From contig NZ_CDBT01000020.1 of the NCBI RefSeq assembly GCF_000819765.1, positions 182,423-244,430 of the forward strand: 62,008 nucleotides of DNA, written 5' to 3'. Shown here one piece after another: positions 33,518 through 43,801 of the stretch. Position numbers and translations under genes: made by a program. Source of the DNA: Aeromonas bivalvium (GTDB lineage Bacteria > Pseudomonadota > Gammaproteobacteria > Enterobacterales > Aeromonadaceae). The notes under the pieces were generated by a model that saw only the letters and a list, made by a program, of their open reading frames with translations, had not been told where the DNA came from and made no database searches. How positions within the stretch are numbered: the stretch's first letter is position 1; each line of letters begins with the position of its first letter.

Positions 33518-34567
33518 TTATTTAAAAACGTCGTTGTTTACCGGTGTGTTTGCAAATATGGGTTGAGTGGCAGTCTTACCAATCACCTCTTGCAGGTACT
33601 TGGGGGATAGCCCAAACCCAGGGCGTACGCTTCGCACGGCATCTGCCGTGATGGTTTCTCCTATCTGCAGGTCTTTGACAAAATAGAGAGAACGTCGGAA
33701 TTTTACATTTTCTATTTCGCTTGATTTTCGACTGTAGTCCACTTGCCCAAGTGCAGACCAAGCCGTGCTGGCCCCAACGCATAATTGCTTTAATTCTGTT
33801 GGTTCCAGCGAAAAACTATCATCAGGACCACCGCCATTGCGATCCAAGGTAAAATGTTTTTCTATGATTGATGCCCCCAAGGCAATACTGGCAATGGCCG
33901 TTGTATTGTCGAGGGTATGATCGGACAGTCCTGTCACCAATCCGAAGCGCTGCTGCATATCCAGTAAGGTGCGCAAGTTGTAATCCTTCGCCGGAGCGGG
34001 GTAGCCACTGACACAATGCAGTATTGCTAATTCCTTGCAGCCACCAGCTCGTGCCGCTTCAATGGCATCTTCAATTTCTTGTGCATTAGCCATGCCTGTC
34101 GATATGATCATGGGTTTGCCTGTCCCTGCAACATAACGAATCAATGGCAGATCAATTGCTTCAAAGGAGGCTATTTTATAGGCAGGTGCATTGAGGTCTT
34201 CCAGAAGGTCTACCGCAGTTGTATCAAAAGGAGAGCTGAAAATTGTGATGCCGATTTTTCGAGCATACTCAAATAAGGAGGCATGCCACTCCCAAGGAGT
34301 ATGGGCCCATTCATAAAGCTCATATAATGTATGACCAGCCCACAGCCCATCTTTAATCTGGAAATCGGGAAGGCTACTGTTCAATGTGATGGTGTCTGGG
34401 CGATACGTCTGTATTTTCAAGGCATCAGCACCAGCTTTCTTGGCCTGTTCAATAATATTGAAAGCCGTCTGAAGGCTACCATTGTGGTTGGCCGACATTT
34501 CGGCAATCACATAAGGTGAGAAGGTTGGTCCAATTTTTCTATCAGCGATAGTGATATGCTTATTCAT
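33518..34567 (-). CDS. pseI: Pseudaminic acid synthase (PseI, NeuB family)
   Basis: 349-aa sialic-acid-synthase-family enzyme. It condenses 6-deoxy-AltdiNAc with phosphoenolpyruvate to give pseudaminic acid. The N-terminal TIM barrel has VIAEMSANHNGS, ADALKIQTYRPDTIT and IIEKHFTLDRNGGGPDDSFSLEP; the C-terminal SAF/antifreeze-like domain has KFRRSLYFVKDLQIGETITADAVRSVRPGFGL. TYRPDTITL fits PseI better than true NeuB. AT-rich compared with the genes to its right. It overlaps the formyltransferase gene by 8 bp. Called NeuB in Aeromonas flm literature. Confidence 0.93.
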   Translation of the reverse strand: MNKHITIADRKIGPTFSPYVIAEMSANHNGSLQTAFNIIEQAKKAGADALKIQTYRPDTITLNSSLPDFQIKDGLWAGHTLYELYEWAHTPWEWHASLFEYARKIGITIFSSPFDTTAVDLLEDLNAPAYKIASFEAIDLPLIRYVAGTGKPMIISTGMANAQEIEDAIEAARAGGCKELAILHCVSGYPAPAKDYNLRTLLDMQQRFGLVTGLSDHTLDNTTAIASIALGASIIEKHFTLDRNGGGPDDSFSLEPTELKQLCVGASTAWSALGQVDYSRKSSEIENVKFRRSLYFVKDLQIGETITADAVRSVRPGFGLSPKYLQEVIGKTATQPIFANTPVNNDVFK

Positions 34568-35207
34568 CTTTGACTTTCTCTAACGTTAGCTTGTATTTGT
34601 GGCCATGAAGCATAAAAAATGCAGGGAAGCGTGCCGGATCACATACTCGTATAAGTCCAAACTGGCTTGAGATGGAGTTGTGTGGATCTAGTTCGCTGTC
34701 GCTTTCAGTTCGGCGTGGATAATATGTTGCCTCAATTTCAGCTGACTGTTTTTGAGGGTGGATAGTAAAAAAATTATCAACGGCATAATCCATCAACTCT
34801 GCTTCTGCAGTGAAAAGCAAATCATTTATTTCATCATGGAGTGCATGGGGAGGGATGGTTATATGAAGTTTTTTCCATATATCACCACTATCGACATTGT
34901 CTTCGGCTTCTAATAAACTGACTGTAATGCCCATCGCGCCATTAATTATTTCCCATACATGTGGGCTCCAGCCTCGTCCTTGAGGAAGGTCGCTGGCATG
35001 CACAATCAATGTCTTTTTAAATTTATTTCGTTCGGGTATAGAAATTATCTCGGAGCAAGAAATAAGAAACAACAGGTCACCACCAGATAGCTCTGTTTTC
35101 TTGCGAGCGAGTTGGATATCATGGTTTTTATTATTTCGATGGATCCACTCGGTCAACATGTTATTGACGGGATGTTTCTCTGAGCTGCAAAGAATCGTAA
35201 TTTTCAT
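34560..35207 (-). CDS. Formyltransferase-family protein of the pse cluster
   Basis: 215-aa protein of the N10-formyltetrahydrofolate-dependent formyltransferase fold. The active-site segment reads LIVHASDLPQGRGWSPHVWEII, and the conserved Asp region reads EDNVDSGDIW. His and Asp of the classical Asn-His-Asp triad are visible, but the Asn of NxH is replaced (IVH). Similar proteins accompany or are fused to PseG and may N-formylate the amino-sugar intermediate. AT-rich; tightly packed between pseG (1 bp) and pseI (8-bp overlap), so it is an integral operon member. The exact acceptor is unknown. Confidence 0.75.
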   Translation of the reverse strand: MKITILCSSEKHPVNNMLTEWIHRNNKNHDIQLARKKTELSGGDLLFLISCSEIISIPERNKFKKTLIVHASDLPQGRGWSPHVWEIINGAMGITVSLLEAEDNVDSGDIWKKLHITIPPHALHDEINDLLFTAEAELMDYAVDNFFTIHPQKQSAEIEATYYPRRTESDSELDPHNSISSQFGLIRVCDPARFPAFFMLHGHKYKLTLEKVKDE

Positions 35208-35208
35208 G

Positions 35209-36363
35209 TTATATCATCCATGCAATGACATCTTGGCAGCCATTGCCATCGGTTAGCGTCGAACTGTTAGCACACATATTACTAAGGCGCTGTGGATCGG
35301 CGATAATTGTGGACATTAGTTCGTGGAAGTTGGCCTTAAAATGGGGGGCTGTGAGTGCACCAATCAGTATTGCACCGCCTTGGTGATGCAATGCGTCTCC
35401 TATTACGAGTTGGTTTTGTGCGAGAGTAACCATCAAAGTTGGTACGCCCAGGCAGCAGCGTTCCCAGGAGGTGCTACCTGCAGCGCCAATGGCGAGGTCA
35501 CAATTAGCCATGTGCGTTGCCATGTCATTGACTCCCACCAGAATTTCGGTTGGCCACTTCATGGTGCGAGCCATATCTCTGACCTTTCCCAACCAGGGGG
35601 CACTTGGACCCATTACCACGCTGATACGGCAATCATCAGGTAACAGGCATTGCTGCAACATATTGAGGATCTCACCTGTAGCATTGGGCAGGTCAACCCC
35701 ACCCATGGTTATCAATAGTTGGTGAAGGCGAGATGATTTGCGGCGATGAAGGCTAAATGCTCTCAGTCTGGCAAACTCCGGACGAAGAAGAGCATAGCGG
35801 GGACCTGTTAGGATTTGGCAACTGTATGGAACGTGTTCTCGGTAGTCATCGGGTTGGCGGCCCAGATTCTGATCGAGCAGCAGATCGCAGTCGTGGGGGC
35901 GATCTGCCAGGTCATCGATCACCATGATTCGAGAGACATGAGTGCGTAGCTTGCTCTCCCAATTGGCGTCGAGAGCATAGTGATCGACCACGAGCCATGC
36001 TGGGCGCAGCTCGGCCAGAATTACCCGGGTTTGTGCAGCATCCAACATCCAGCTGCATCCAAGCCAGCTCGCGTGTGCAGGTGAGGATACACCCGCAGTA
36101 CCTTGTTCTGGCTCAGCGACTACGTCAAGAAGTTGGCAGTGATGGCCACGGCTACGGATAAGCTCAGCCAGGTGTCCTGGGTGTGAGCGACAGATAAACC
36201 AGCATTCAGCCCCCTTATCACGCAATGCATCAGCGAGAGTCAGACAGCGCATCACATGGCCGGAACCGATCTCCAGTGATGCATCGGCACGAAAAGCAAT
36301 CCGCTGGTTGCCCAGCTTCAAACTATCCGGTGTTGGGAGGGCCAACCGTATGTCTTGCCGCAC
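35209..36363 (-). CDS. pseG: PseG, UDP-sugar hydrolase of pseudaminic acid synthesis (FlmD)
   Basis: 384-aa GT-B-fold hydrolase that releases UDP from UDP-2,4-diacetamido-2,4,6-trideoxy-altropyranose. Signature FRADASLEIGSGHVMRCLTLADAL near the N-terminus carries the catalytic-type His, and the C-terminal half has LLITMGGVDLPNATGEIL and DLAIGAAGSTSWERCCLGVPTLMV. The GTG start at 36363 directly follows the aminotransferase stop with AAGG upstream and gives an extra ~20 residues before the usual MRIAFRAD start. Base composition is intermediate between flanking GC-rich and AT-rich genes. FlmD in Aeromonas nomenclature. Confidence 0.92.
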   Translation of the reverse strand: MRQDIRLALPTPDSLKLGNQRIAFRADASLEIGSGHVMRCLTLADALRDKGAECWFICRSHPGHLAELIRSRGHHCQLLDVVAEPEQGTAGVSSPAHASWLGCSWMLDAAQTRVILAELRPAWLVVDHYALDANWESKLRTHVSRIMVIDDLADRPHDCDLLLDQNLGRQPDDYREHVPYSCQILTGPRYALLRPEFARLRAFSLHRRKSSRLHQLLITMGGVDLPNATGEILNMLQQCLLPDDCRISVVMGPSAPWLGKVRDMARTMKWPTEILVGVNDMATHMANCDLAIGAAGSTSWERCCLGVPTLMVTLAQNQLVIGDALHHQGGAILIGALTAPHFKANFHELMSTIIADPQRLSNMCANSSTLTDGNGCQDVIAWMI

Positions 36364-37653
36364 TCAGCGCACCTTGAACACTGGCTGGATGGGTTCGCCA
36401 TCTAGGGCCTGATGAATGGCCTTGTCCGCATCCAGCCGGATAAGCTGTGGCAGGACTTCGGCATAGACGGCCAGCAGGGTTTGAACGTCCTGTTCGCTGT
36501 GGGCAAGGTTCAGGTTGTGGCTGCCGAGGCTGAGGATGCCCCGCTTGCACAGCTCCTGGATGAAGTAGCTCTTGAGCAGCCAGCTGGAGTGGTTGGGGGA
36601 GTCGCCGATGAGCAGGAAGCTCCAGCTCGGATGACCCGCGCTTTGCAGCCAGCGTGGGGCGTTCACTTGCTCCAGCAGTGCGCTGAGCCCATCCAGTAGT
36701 TGCTGGCCTCGCTCGGCCAGTCTGGCTGGCACGTCGAGCCGACGCATCTTGCAGATCACGGCGTTGGCTGCCGCCAGGGCGATGGCATCGCCGCCGAAGG
36801 TACCGGAGAAGAAGATGTCCTCCATGCGGCCCATGTACTGGCGGCGACCCACCACGGCGGAGATGGGAAAACCGTTGGCCATGCCCTTGCCGAAAGCGGC
36901 CAGATCCGGGGTGACGCCAAACAGGGTCTGGGCACCGCCGAGGTGGAAGCGAAAGCCGGTGATGGTCTCGTCAAAGACCAGCAGGGCACCGTGTTCATCA
37001 CACAGCTGGCGCAGACCGGGCAGAAAGTCCGGGGCGGGCCAGGCGACGTTCATGGGCTCCAGGATCACGGCGGCAAACTCACCGGGGTGGGCTTCCAGCT
37101 GGGCCCTGAGGGAATCCAGGTCGTTGTAGTCGAAGCGGTGGGTGAGCTCGCGCACGCACTCGGGCACCCCTAGATGGCGGGTGGTGGAGCCGATGTACCA
37201 GTCCTGCCAGCCATGGTAGCCGCAGACGGCAACGCGCTCCCGGCCTGTCACGGCGCGGGAGAGGCGGATGCAGGCGGAGGTGGCGTCGGTGCCGTTCTTG
37301 CCAAAGCGAACCATCTCGGCGCAGGGGATAAGCTCGATCAGCTGTTCGGCGACCTCGGTCTCAAGGCGGTGGGGCAGGGAGAAGATGGAGCCCAGGTTGA
37401 GCTGTTCCATCACGGCCTGGTTCACATCCGGATCGCAATAGCCCAGGCTGATGGCGAGCAGGCCGCTGGCAAAGTCCAGATACTCGTTGCCATCCACATC
37501 CCACACCCTGGCGCCCTGGCCACGTTCGATAAAGAGGGGGGCTGCGCCATAGGGGAAACAGAGCCGGCTCTTGGAGAAGGTCTGGGAGCCTAAGGGAATG
37601 CTCTGCTCGGCCCGGGCCGAGAGCGCCAGTGACTGCTGGTAACGTGAACTCAT
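36364..37653 (-). CDS. Class III aminotransferase (glutamate-1-semialdehyde-aminomutase-like)
   Basis: 429-aa PLP enzyme of the class III (GSA aminomutase/ornithine transaminase) fold. Motifs: DVDGNEYLDFASGLLAISLGY, GKNGTDATSACIRLSR, YHGWQDWYIGST, LLVFDETITGFRF and the PLP lysine in DLAAFGKGMANGFPISAVVG. It is not needed for the six-step pse pathway, yet such genes recur in pse clusters, so it may tailor the sugar or its acyl group. It overlaps the cytidylyltransferase stop by 4 bp (ATGA). A second, different aminotransferase in the operon (pseC) performs the known transamination. Confidence 0.85.
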   Translation of the reverse strand: MSSRYQQSLALSARAEQSIPLGSQTFSKSRLCFPYGAAPLFIERGQGARVWDVDGNEYLDFASGLLAISLGYCDPDVNQAVMEQLNLGSIFSLPHRLETEVAEQLIELIPCAEMVRFGKNGTDATSACIRLSRAVTGRERVAVCGYHGWQDWYIGSTTRHLGVPECVRELTHRFDYNDLDSLRAQLEAHPGEFAAVILEPMNVAWPAPDFLPGLRQLCDEHGALLVFDETITGFRFHLGGAQTLFGVTPDLAAFGKGMANGFPISAVVGRRQYMGRMEDIFFSGTFGGDAIALAAANAVICKMRRLDVPARLAERGQQLLDGLSALLEQVNAPRWLQSAGHPSWSFLLIGDSPNHSSWLLKSYFIQELCKRGILSLGSHNLNLAHSEQDVQTLLAVYAEVLPQLIRLDADKAIHQALDGEPIQPVFKVR

Positions 37654-38405
37654 GAGTGGTTCTCCTTGGCCAGCGAGCTTGCCAGCCCCTCATTGCGTTG
37701 ATGTTGGGTGTTGAAGGTCGCCAGCGCCGGTTCCCGCATCAGCAGGGCGAGAATGTCGTCGGTGGCAAAAGCCGGGTTGGACGGGTAGAGGCGCTGATAT
37801 ATCTGCTCGACCAGGGCGAAGTCGGCGGGTTCGTCCACCGTCCAGCGCAGATGGGCCAGGCTGGGGGTGCGACTCAATGTGCCTATTCTGAACGCATCCG
37901 CATGCTGGCGGATGTAGTAGGTCACATGCTCGCGCTGGGTCCGGGTGTGCGCACGTTCGACCAGCAGGTCGAGGGTGGCGGCACTCAATATTTCGGCATC
38001 CAGCCCATCCGGGTAGCTGGGTTCCCAGCAGTTGCTGCTGTAGTCGTAGCCGCCGTCCAGATGAAGCGCGATCAGCTCGTCGATAAGGGCCGGATCCGCG
38101 AGGGGGCAATCCCCGGTGAGTCGCACGATCTGGCTGGGCCCAAAGGGCTGCGCGGCGAGATGAAAACGCAGCAGCACATCGTCCAGCGGGCCGCGGAAAC
38201 AGGGCACGTCCAGCTGGGCGCACAGGGCCGAGATGGCCTCATCCTCGCGCTGACCGCTGGTGGCGACCACCAGCTGATCCAGCCTGGTCGAACGCTTGAG
38301 ACGCTCTATCTGGCGAGCGAGCATGGGCTCGCCGAGCAGGGGTTTGAGCACCTTGCCAGGCAGTCGGCTGGAGCTGGCTCTGGCCTGCAGGATCCCGAGG
38401 ATCAT
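37650..38405 (-). CDS. pseF: SpsF-type cytidylyltransferase, probable CMP-Pse synthetase
   Basis: 251-aa cytidylyltransferase with the N-terminal nucleotide motif LQARASSSRLPGKVLKPLLGEPML, which is the SpsF pattern rather than the IPARGGSKRIP pattern of Campylobacter PseF/NeuA. Other marks are RLTGDCPLADPALIDEL, YDYSSNCWEPSYPDGLDAEIL and RWTVDEPADFALVEQIY. By position it should activate pseudaminic acid with CTP for Maf. ATG 38405 is preferred over GTG 38417, because GGAG lies 6 nt before it and it overlaps the upstream stop as ATGA. Called NeuA in Aeromonas flm descriptions. Confidence 0.85.
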   Translation of the reverse strand: MILGILQARASSSRLPGKVLKPLLGEPMLARQIERLKRSTRLDQLVVATSGQREDEAISALCAQLDVPCFRGPLDDVLLRFHLAAQPFGPSQIVRLTGDCPLADPALIDELIALHLDGGYDYSSNCWEPSYPDGLDAEILSAATLDLLVERAHTRTQREHVTYYIRQHADAFRIGTLSRTPSLAHLRWTVDEPADFALVEQIYQRLYPSNPAFATDDILALLMREPALATFNTQHQRNEGLASSLAKENHS

Positions 38406-39237
38406 GATGTTCTCCACATGGCGGGGTTGATGAGGGCTGGCTCGTCGCAGGCGAGGGTGGCCAGGTCGTCGTCATGGCAGGGATGCAGATGGGCATAGGT
38501 CGATGCGATCGCCGCCAGCTCGTGGGCATGACAGACGCCGACCACGAAGCGGCTCACCTGGGGCAGGGCCGGGATCAGGGCGAGCGCCTTGTGGAGGGGG
38601 GAGCGGTGGGGCTGCCAGCCATCCAGTCGCGAGAGCGGTTCCCTGAAGGCGTCAAAATAAGCGGGCCTAAGGGCCGGCTGCATCAATAACAGGCCTTGCA
38701 GGAAGAGGGAGCGCACATGGATTTCACACCCCATGGCCTGCAACCGATCGAGCCAGCCTGCGCGCAAAAAGCGCTGATCGAGCAGGTTGGCGGGGAGCTG
38801 CACCAGCTCAAGGGGATAACCCTGCTCGAGCCAACGCGTCAGCTCCTCGGGGCTGTAGACGGAGACCCCCACCTTGCCCACCTTGCCCTGATGCTGAAGG
38901 TCTGCCAGCCGCTCGAACAGGGCCGGGCTGGCGTCCCGGCTGCGGTGCAGCAGCAGGCCCTCGACACTGGGGCGGGCCAGCCGTTGCAGGCTGGAGTCCA
39001 GGGACACGGCCAGGTCGGCGGCATCGATGTTCGGTGACAGCTTGGTGATGACCCGAAAGTCGGTGCTGTTGCACACCCCGAGCCTCGCCTCGGCCTTGCC
39101 GTAGGCCTGGGCCGTGTCCAGGGTATCCATGCCCAGCTTGCGGGCCAGGGTCAGGATGGCGTCGAGCTCGGCATCGGCAACCTCGCCAGCGTGGTTGCTG
39201 ATGCCGTAATCGAGACCGAACTGGACAGTGCCAAGGG

Positions 39238-39247
<10 letters not shown>
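38402..39247 (-). CDS. Aldo/keto reductase family protein
   Basis: 281-aa NAD(P)-dependent oxidoreductase of the aldo/keto reductase fold. The catalytic tetrad can be placed as Asp and Tyr in DTLDTAQAYGKAE, Lys in VITKLSP and His in LLLHRSRD. VGVSVYSPEEL and VQLPANLLDQRFL are common to the sugar-cluster subgroup. It is not part of the core pse pathway, but similar genes lie between pseC and pseF in other clusters, so a role in making or regenerating a modified sugar is likely. It overlaps pseC by 10 bp and the cytidylyltransferase by 4 bp. Confidence 0.82.
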
Positions 39248-41439
<2,192 letters not shown>

Positions 41440-41458
41440 AAATAAGGTCACTGGCTCA

Positions 41459-41863
41459 TCAATTGGTGCCAAAAGGGGCTTGCTGTTGGGCATCCTTGTA
41501 TTTCAGCCAGCCTGGATAGTCGCCGCTCAGGTGATAGACATGGCCAAATCCGGCCTTCTCCAGCTCGGTTTGTGCCAGTATGGCCCGTCGGCCGCTGCGG
41601 CAATAGACCACGATCGGCAGCCTTCTGTCATCGCCGAGTTCGACCAGGCGCTGGCGCAGCTGGTCGTGGGAGATGTTGATGGCGCCGGGGATGTGTCCCT
41701 CGGCAAATTCCGCCGGGGTGCGCACATCCAGCAGCAGGGGGCGCTTGCCCGACTGCTGCTGCCAGCTTTGCAGTGTCTGGTTGTCGATGGGGACGGCCGC
41801 CATGACGGGGCTGGCGAGGGCGGCGCACAGCAGCAACAGACAGGCTCGAGATGAGAGGGCCAT
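41459..41863 (-). CDS. Periplasmic rhodanese-like protein
   Basis: 134-aa single-domain rhodanese with signal peptide (LLLLCAALASPVMA before AVPIDNQ). The active-site loop CRSGRR holds the persulfide Cys in VVYCRSGRRAILAQTELEKAGF, and LLLDVRTPAEFAEGHIPGAINI is the standard N-terminal rhodanese stretch. Sulfur donor and acceptor in the periplasm are unknown. ATG 41863 is chosen because AAGGA sits 8 nt upstream; the upstream ATG would overlap that element. It follows btuF by 15 bp and so may be the last gene of the mtnN-cbiB-btuF operon. Confidence 0.85.
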   Translation of the reverse strand: MALSSRACLLLLCAALASPVMAAVPIDNQTLQSWQQQSGKRPLLLDVRTPAEFAEGHIPGAINISHDQLRQRLVELGDDRRLPIVVYCRSGRRAILAQTELEKAGFGHVYHLSGDYPGWLKYKDAQQQAPFGTN

Positions 41864-41878
41864 GGGTGACATCCTTAT

Positions 41879-42718
41879 CTAGGGGAGGGAAGTGCGCGCC
41901 GCGGCGATGGCCAGGCACACCTGTTCGACCGCGTTGAGTGCCCGCGGAGTGAATCTGTGCAGCTCGTCCGGGTTGATCAGGACGAGCCTGCGCTCCTTCA
42001 CGGCAGTCAGGCTGGGCCATTGCTGCCAGTGGGCCAGCGCCTCTGCATCCCGGCTGCCGGCGAGGATGAGCTGGGGGTCGGCCTTGATGATCTGCTCCAA
42101 TCCCACTTGGGGATAGGGGCTGGCGGCGTTGGCGACCAGATTGTGGCCGCCGCACAGGGTGATGGCCTGGGCAGGCCAGGCGACGCCGCTGACGCTGGTG
42201 AGCGGCGGGTACCAGAGCTGATAGAAGACGCGCACCGGCTCGCCATGGCCGTATCTGCTCTTGAGGGCCTTGAGCCTGGCCAGATAGGCGTCGGCCTGGG
42301 CATCGGCATTGTGCTGTAACCCCAGCCGGGAGCCCAGGGCCCAGATCTCCTGACCCAATGAGGCAAAATCGGTGGGCTCTGAATAAAACACCGGGATGCC
42401 GAGCTGCTCGATGGGTGCCAGCATGCGGGACTGGGCCGAGCGCCAGGCCACCACCAGGTCGGGCTTTTGCGCCAGCAGGGCCTCGACATTGATGCTGCGA
42501 TAGTTGGCCACATGGGGCAGGGTGCGCGCCTCGGGGGGCGTGTCTGAGGCATCGTCGGTGGCGACGATGCGATCCCCGGCCCCCAGGTCAAACAGCAGCT
42601 CGGTCAGGTGAGGGGTGAGGCTGATGATGCGCCGGGGCGGCTCGGCGGCCTGCCCGCTGGCGGTCGCCAGGCTGGCCAGCAGCCAGAGCAGGGGCAGACC
42701 TATGACTGGTCTAGCCAT
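41879..42718 (-). CDS. btuF: Vitamin B12 ABC transporter binding protein BtuF
   Basis: 279-aa periplasmic cobalamin-binding protein with signal peptide (LLASLATASGQA). Two lobes of the class III binding fold are visible: PPRRIISLTPHLTELLFDLGAGDRIVATDDASDTP and VRVFYQLWYPPLTSVSGVAWPAQAITLCGGHNLVANAASPYPQVGLEQIIKADP. It hands B12 to the BtuCD permease, whose genes are not here. Start ATG 42718 has GGGAGG 5 nt upstream, inside the last copy of a 64-bp tandem repeat. Translation may be coupled to upstream mini-ORFs. Confidence 0.92.
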   Translation of the reverse strand: MARPVIGLPLLWLLASLATASGQAAEPPRRIISLTPHLTELLFDLGAGDRIVATDDASDTPPEARTLPHVANYRSINVEALLAQKPDLVVAWRSAQSRMLAPIEQLGIPVFYSEPTDFASLGQEIWALGSRLGLQHNADAQADAYLARLKALKSRYGHGEPVRVFYQLWYPPLTSVSGVAWPAQAITLCGGHNLVANAASPYPQVGLEQIIKADPQLILAGSRDAEALAHWQQWPSLTAVKERRLVLINPDELHRFTPRALNAVEQVCLAIAAARTSLP

Positions 42719-42782
42719 GGTTGCCTCCCGTCAAGTGGGGCAGCAGCCAGAGCAGGGTCAGACCTATGACTGATCTAGCCAT
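42711..42782 (-). CDS. Mini-ORF 2 (23 aa) upstream of btuF
   Basis: Begins at ATG 42782 behind AGGAGGCAACC, follows the BtuF signal-peptide start for about 14 codons (MARSVIGLTLLWLL), then shifts into the cbiB-like tail HLTGGNHG and stops at TAG 42713-42711, overlapping the btuF ATG by 8 nt. Probably a translational-coupling relay rather than a functional peptide. Confidence 0.45.
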   Translation of the reverse strand: MARSVIGLTLLWLLPHLTGGNHG

Positions 42783-42846
42783 GGTTGCCTCCTGTCAAGT
42801 GGACCAGCAGCCAGAGCAGGTTCAGAACTAAGCCTGCACTAGCCAT
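42775..42846 (-). CDS. Mini-ORF 1 (23 aa) downstream of cbiB
   Basis: Begins at ATG 42846 behind GGGAGGCAACC, overlapping the cbiB stop in ATGGCTAG, encodes [14 protein letters not shown] plus the tail HLTGGNHG, and stops at TAG 42777-42775, overlapping the start of mini-ORF 2. More diverged than mini-ORF 2. Confidence 0.42.
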   Translation of the reverse strand: MASAGLVLNLLWLLVHLTGGNHG

Positions 42847-43801
42847 GGTTGCCTCCCGCCAGGGTGAGCAGCAGCATCAGGGCCAGCCATCCCCAGCCGA
42901 TCAACTGAAGCCGGTTGAGCAGTCGGTGTGGACTCTCCCAGTCGGGATCGCCTCCCTTCCCCAGCACCGCCAGCCTCACCAGAGTGCCCTGATAGTAACG
43001 GGGTCCCCCCAGGCGCAGCCCAGACTGACAGGCCAGGGCGGCGAGCAGGGCGCCGGCGGCCGGATGGGGCCAGTGAGTCAGACCATGGCGCCATGCCCGC
43101 ATACCCTCCCTGAGACGGGGGGGCAGGGCGGGCAGGGCCAGCAGCAGGGCAGCCGGGGCGATCAGGGCCTGATAGAGGGCCGCGGCCGGGCGGCCGAAGT
43201 GGGTGAAATCTGCCTGCTTGCCACTCCAGGCGAGGTGGCTGAGCTGGGCGAGGCGCCAGAGCAGGGCCCCCTGCACCCCAGCCAGGGCAAAGCCGAACAG
43301 GGGGCCGGCCCAGCCTCCGAGCAGGCGCAGCAGTGTGCCTTCGCACAGGGCCTTGGCGAGGCCCATGGCCGAGAGTTTGCCCGTCTCGCGCCTGAGCCAG
43401 GGAGCGGCTTGCAGCCGGGCCAGGGGCAGGGTATCCCCCTTGAGCAGGGCACCGCCGGCACTGGCCAGGGTGCGCAGGGGGCGAGACTCTATCAGCAGCA
43501 GCAGGCATAGCAGGTCGAACAGGGGCTCGCTGAGGGAGAGATTGCGCACCGCCCAAAGCCCGGCTGCGCAGGGCACCCAGACCACCAGCAGGGCCAGCAT
43601 ACCGGCCTGCCACTGGGCACGGGGGCTTCCGTCCGGGCGCCGTACCTTGTGGCCCAGGCGAGCCAGCAAGGGCTCGGCGGCGGAGAGGCGCAGCCACTCC
43701 GGCCTTGGCAGCAGGGCTTCGAGCAGGGCGGCGCCCGCCATGATGGCCGCCGGTGTGGCGGCCATCATGGCCAGGGTGTCGGAGGAGGGGATCGGGATCA
43801 C
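42839..43801 (-). CDS. cbiB: CbiB/CobD cobalamin-biosynthesis-family membrane protein
   Basis: 320-aa polytopic membrane protein of the CbiB/CobD family (adenosylcobinamide-phosphate synthase), which attaches the aminopropanol arm to the corrin ring. [27 protein letters not shown]...[24 protein letters not shown] resembles the family C-terminal region with its conserved Gly/Pro-rich stretch. The GTG start at 43801 overlaps the mtnN stop (GTGA), and no in-frame ATG gives the full N-terminus. It lies between mtnN and btuF, an arrangement shared with other gammaproteobacteria and consistent with B12 salvage. Its last codons are copied in the repeat before btuF. Confidence 0.78.
   Translation of the reverse strand: MIPIPSSDTLAMMAATPAAIMAGAALLEALLPRPEWLRLSAAEPLLARLGHKVRRPDGSPRAQWQAGMLALLVVWVPCAAGLWAVRNLSLSEPLFDLLCLLLLIESRPLRTLASAGGALLKGDTLPLARLQAAPWLRRETGKLSAMGLAKALCEGTLLRLLGGWAGPLFGFALAGVQGALLWRLAQLSHLAWSGKQADFTHFGRPAAALYQALIAPAALLLALPALPPRLREGMRAWRHGLTHWPHPAAGALLAALACQSGLRLGGPRYYQGTLVRLAVLGKGGDPDWESPHRLLNRLQLIGWGWLALMLLLTLAGGNHG

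Larger units (their letters stand above)
42677..42868 (-). repeat. 64-bp tandem repeat (3 copies) of the cbiB/btuF junction
   Basis: Copies begin at 42677, 42741 and 42805, each exactly 64 bp. The first two are about 92 % identical, the third more diverged. Every copy contains a Shine-Dalgarno (GGGAGG or AGGAGG), CAACC, an ATG and the stop-start overlap ATGGCTAG, plus about 13 codons of btuF signal peptide. The period is 1 modulo 3. Confidence 0.93.
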
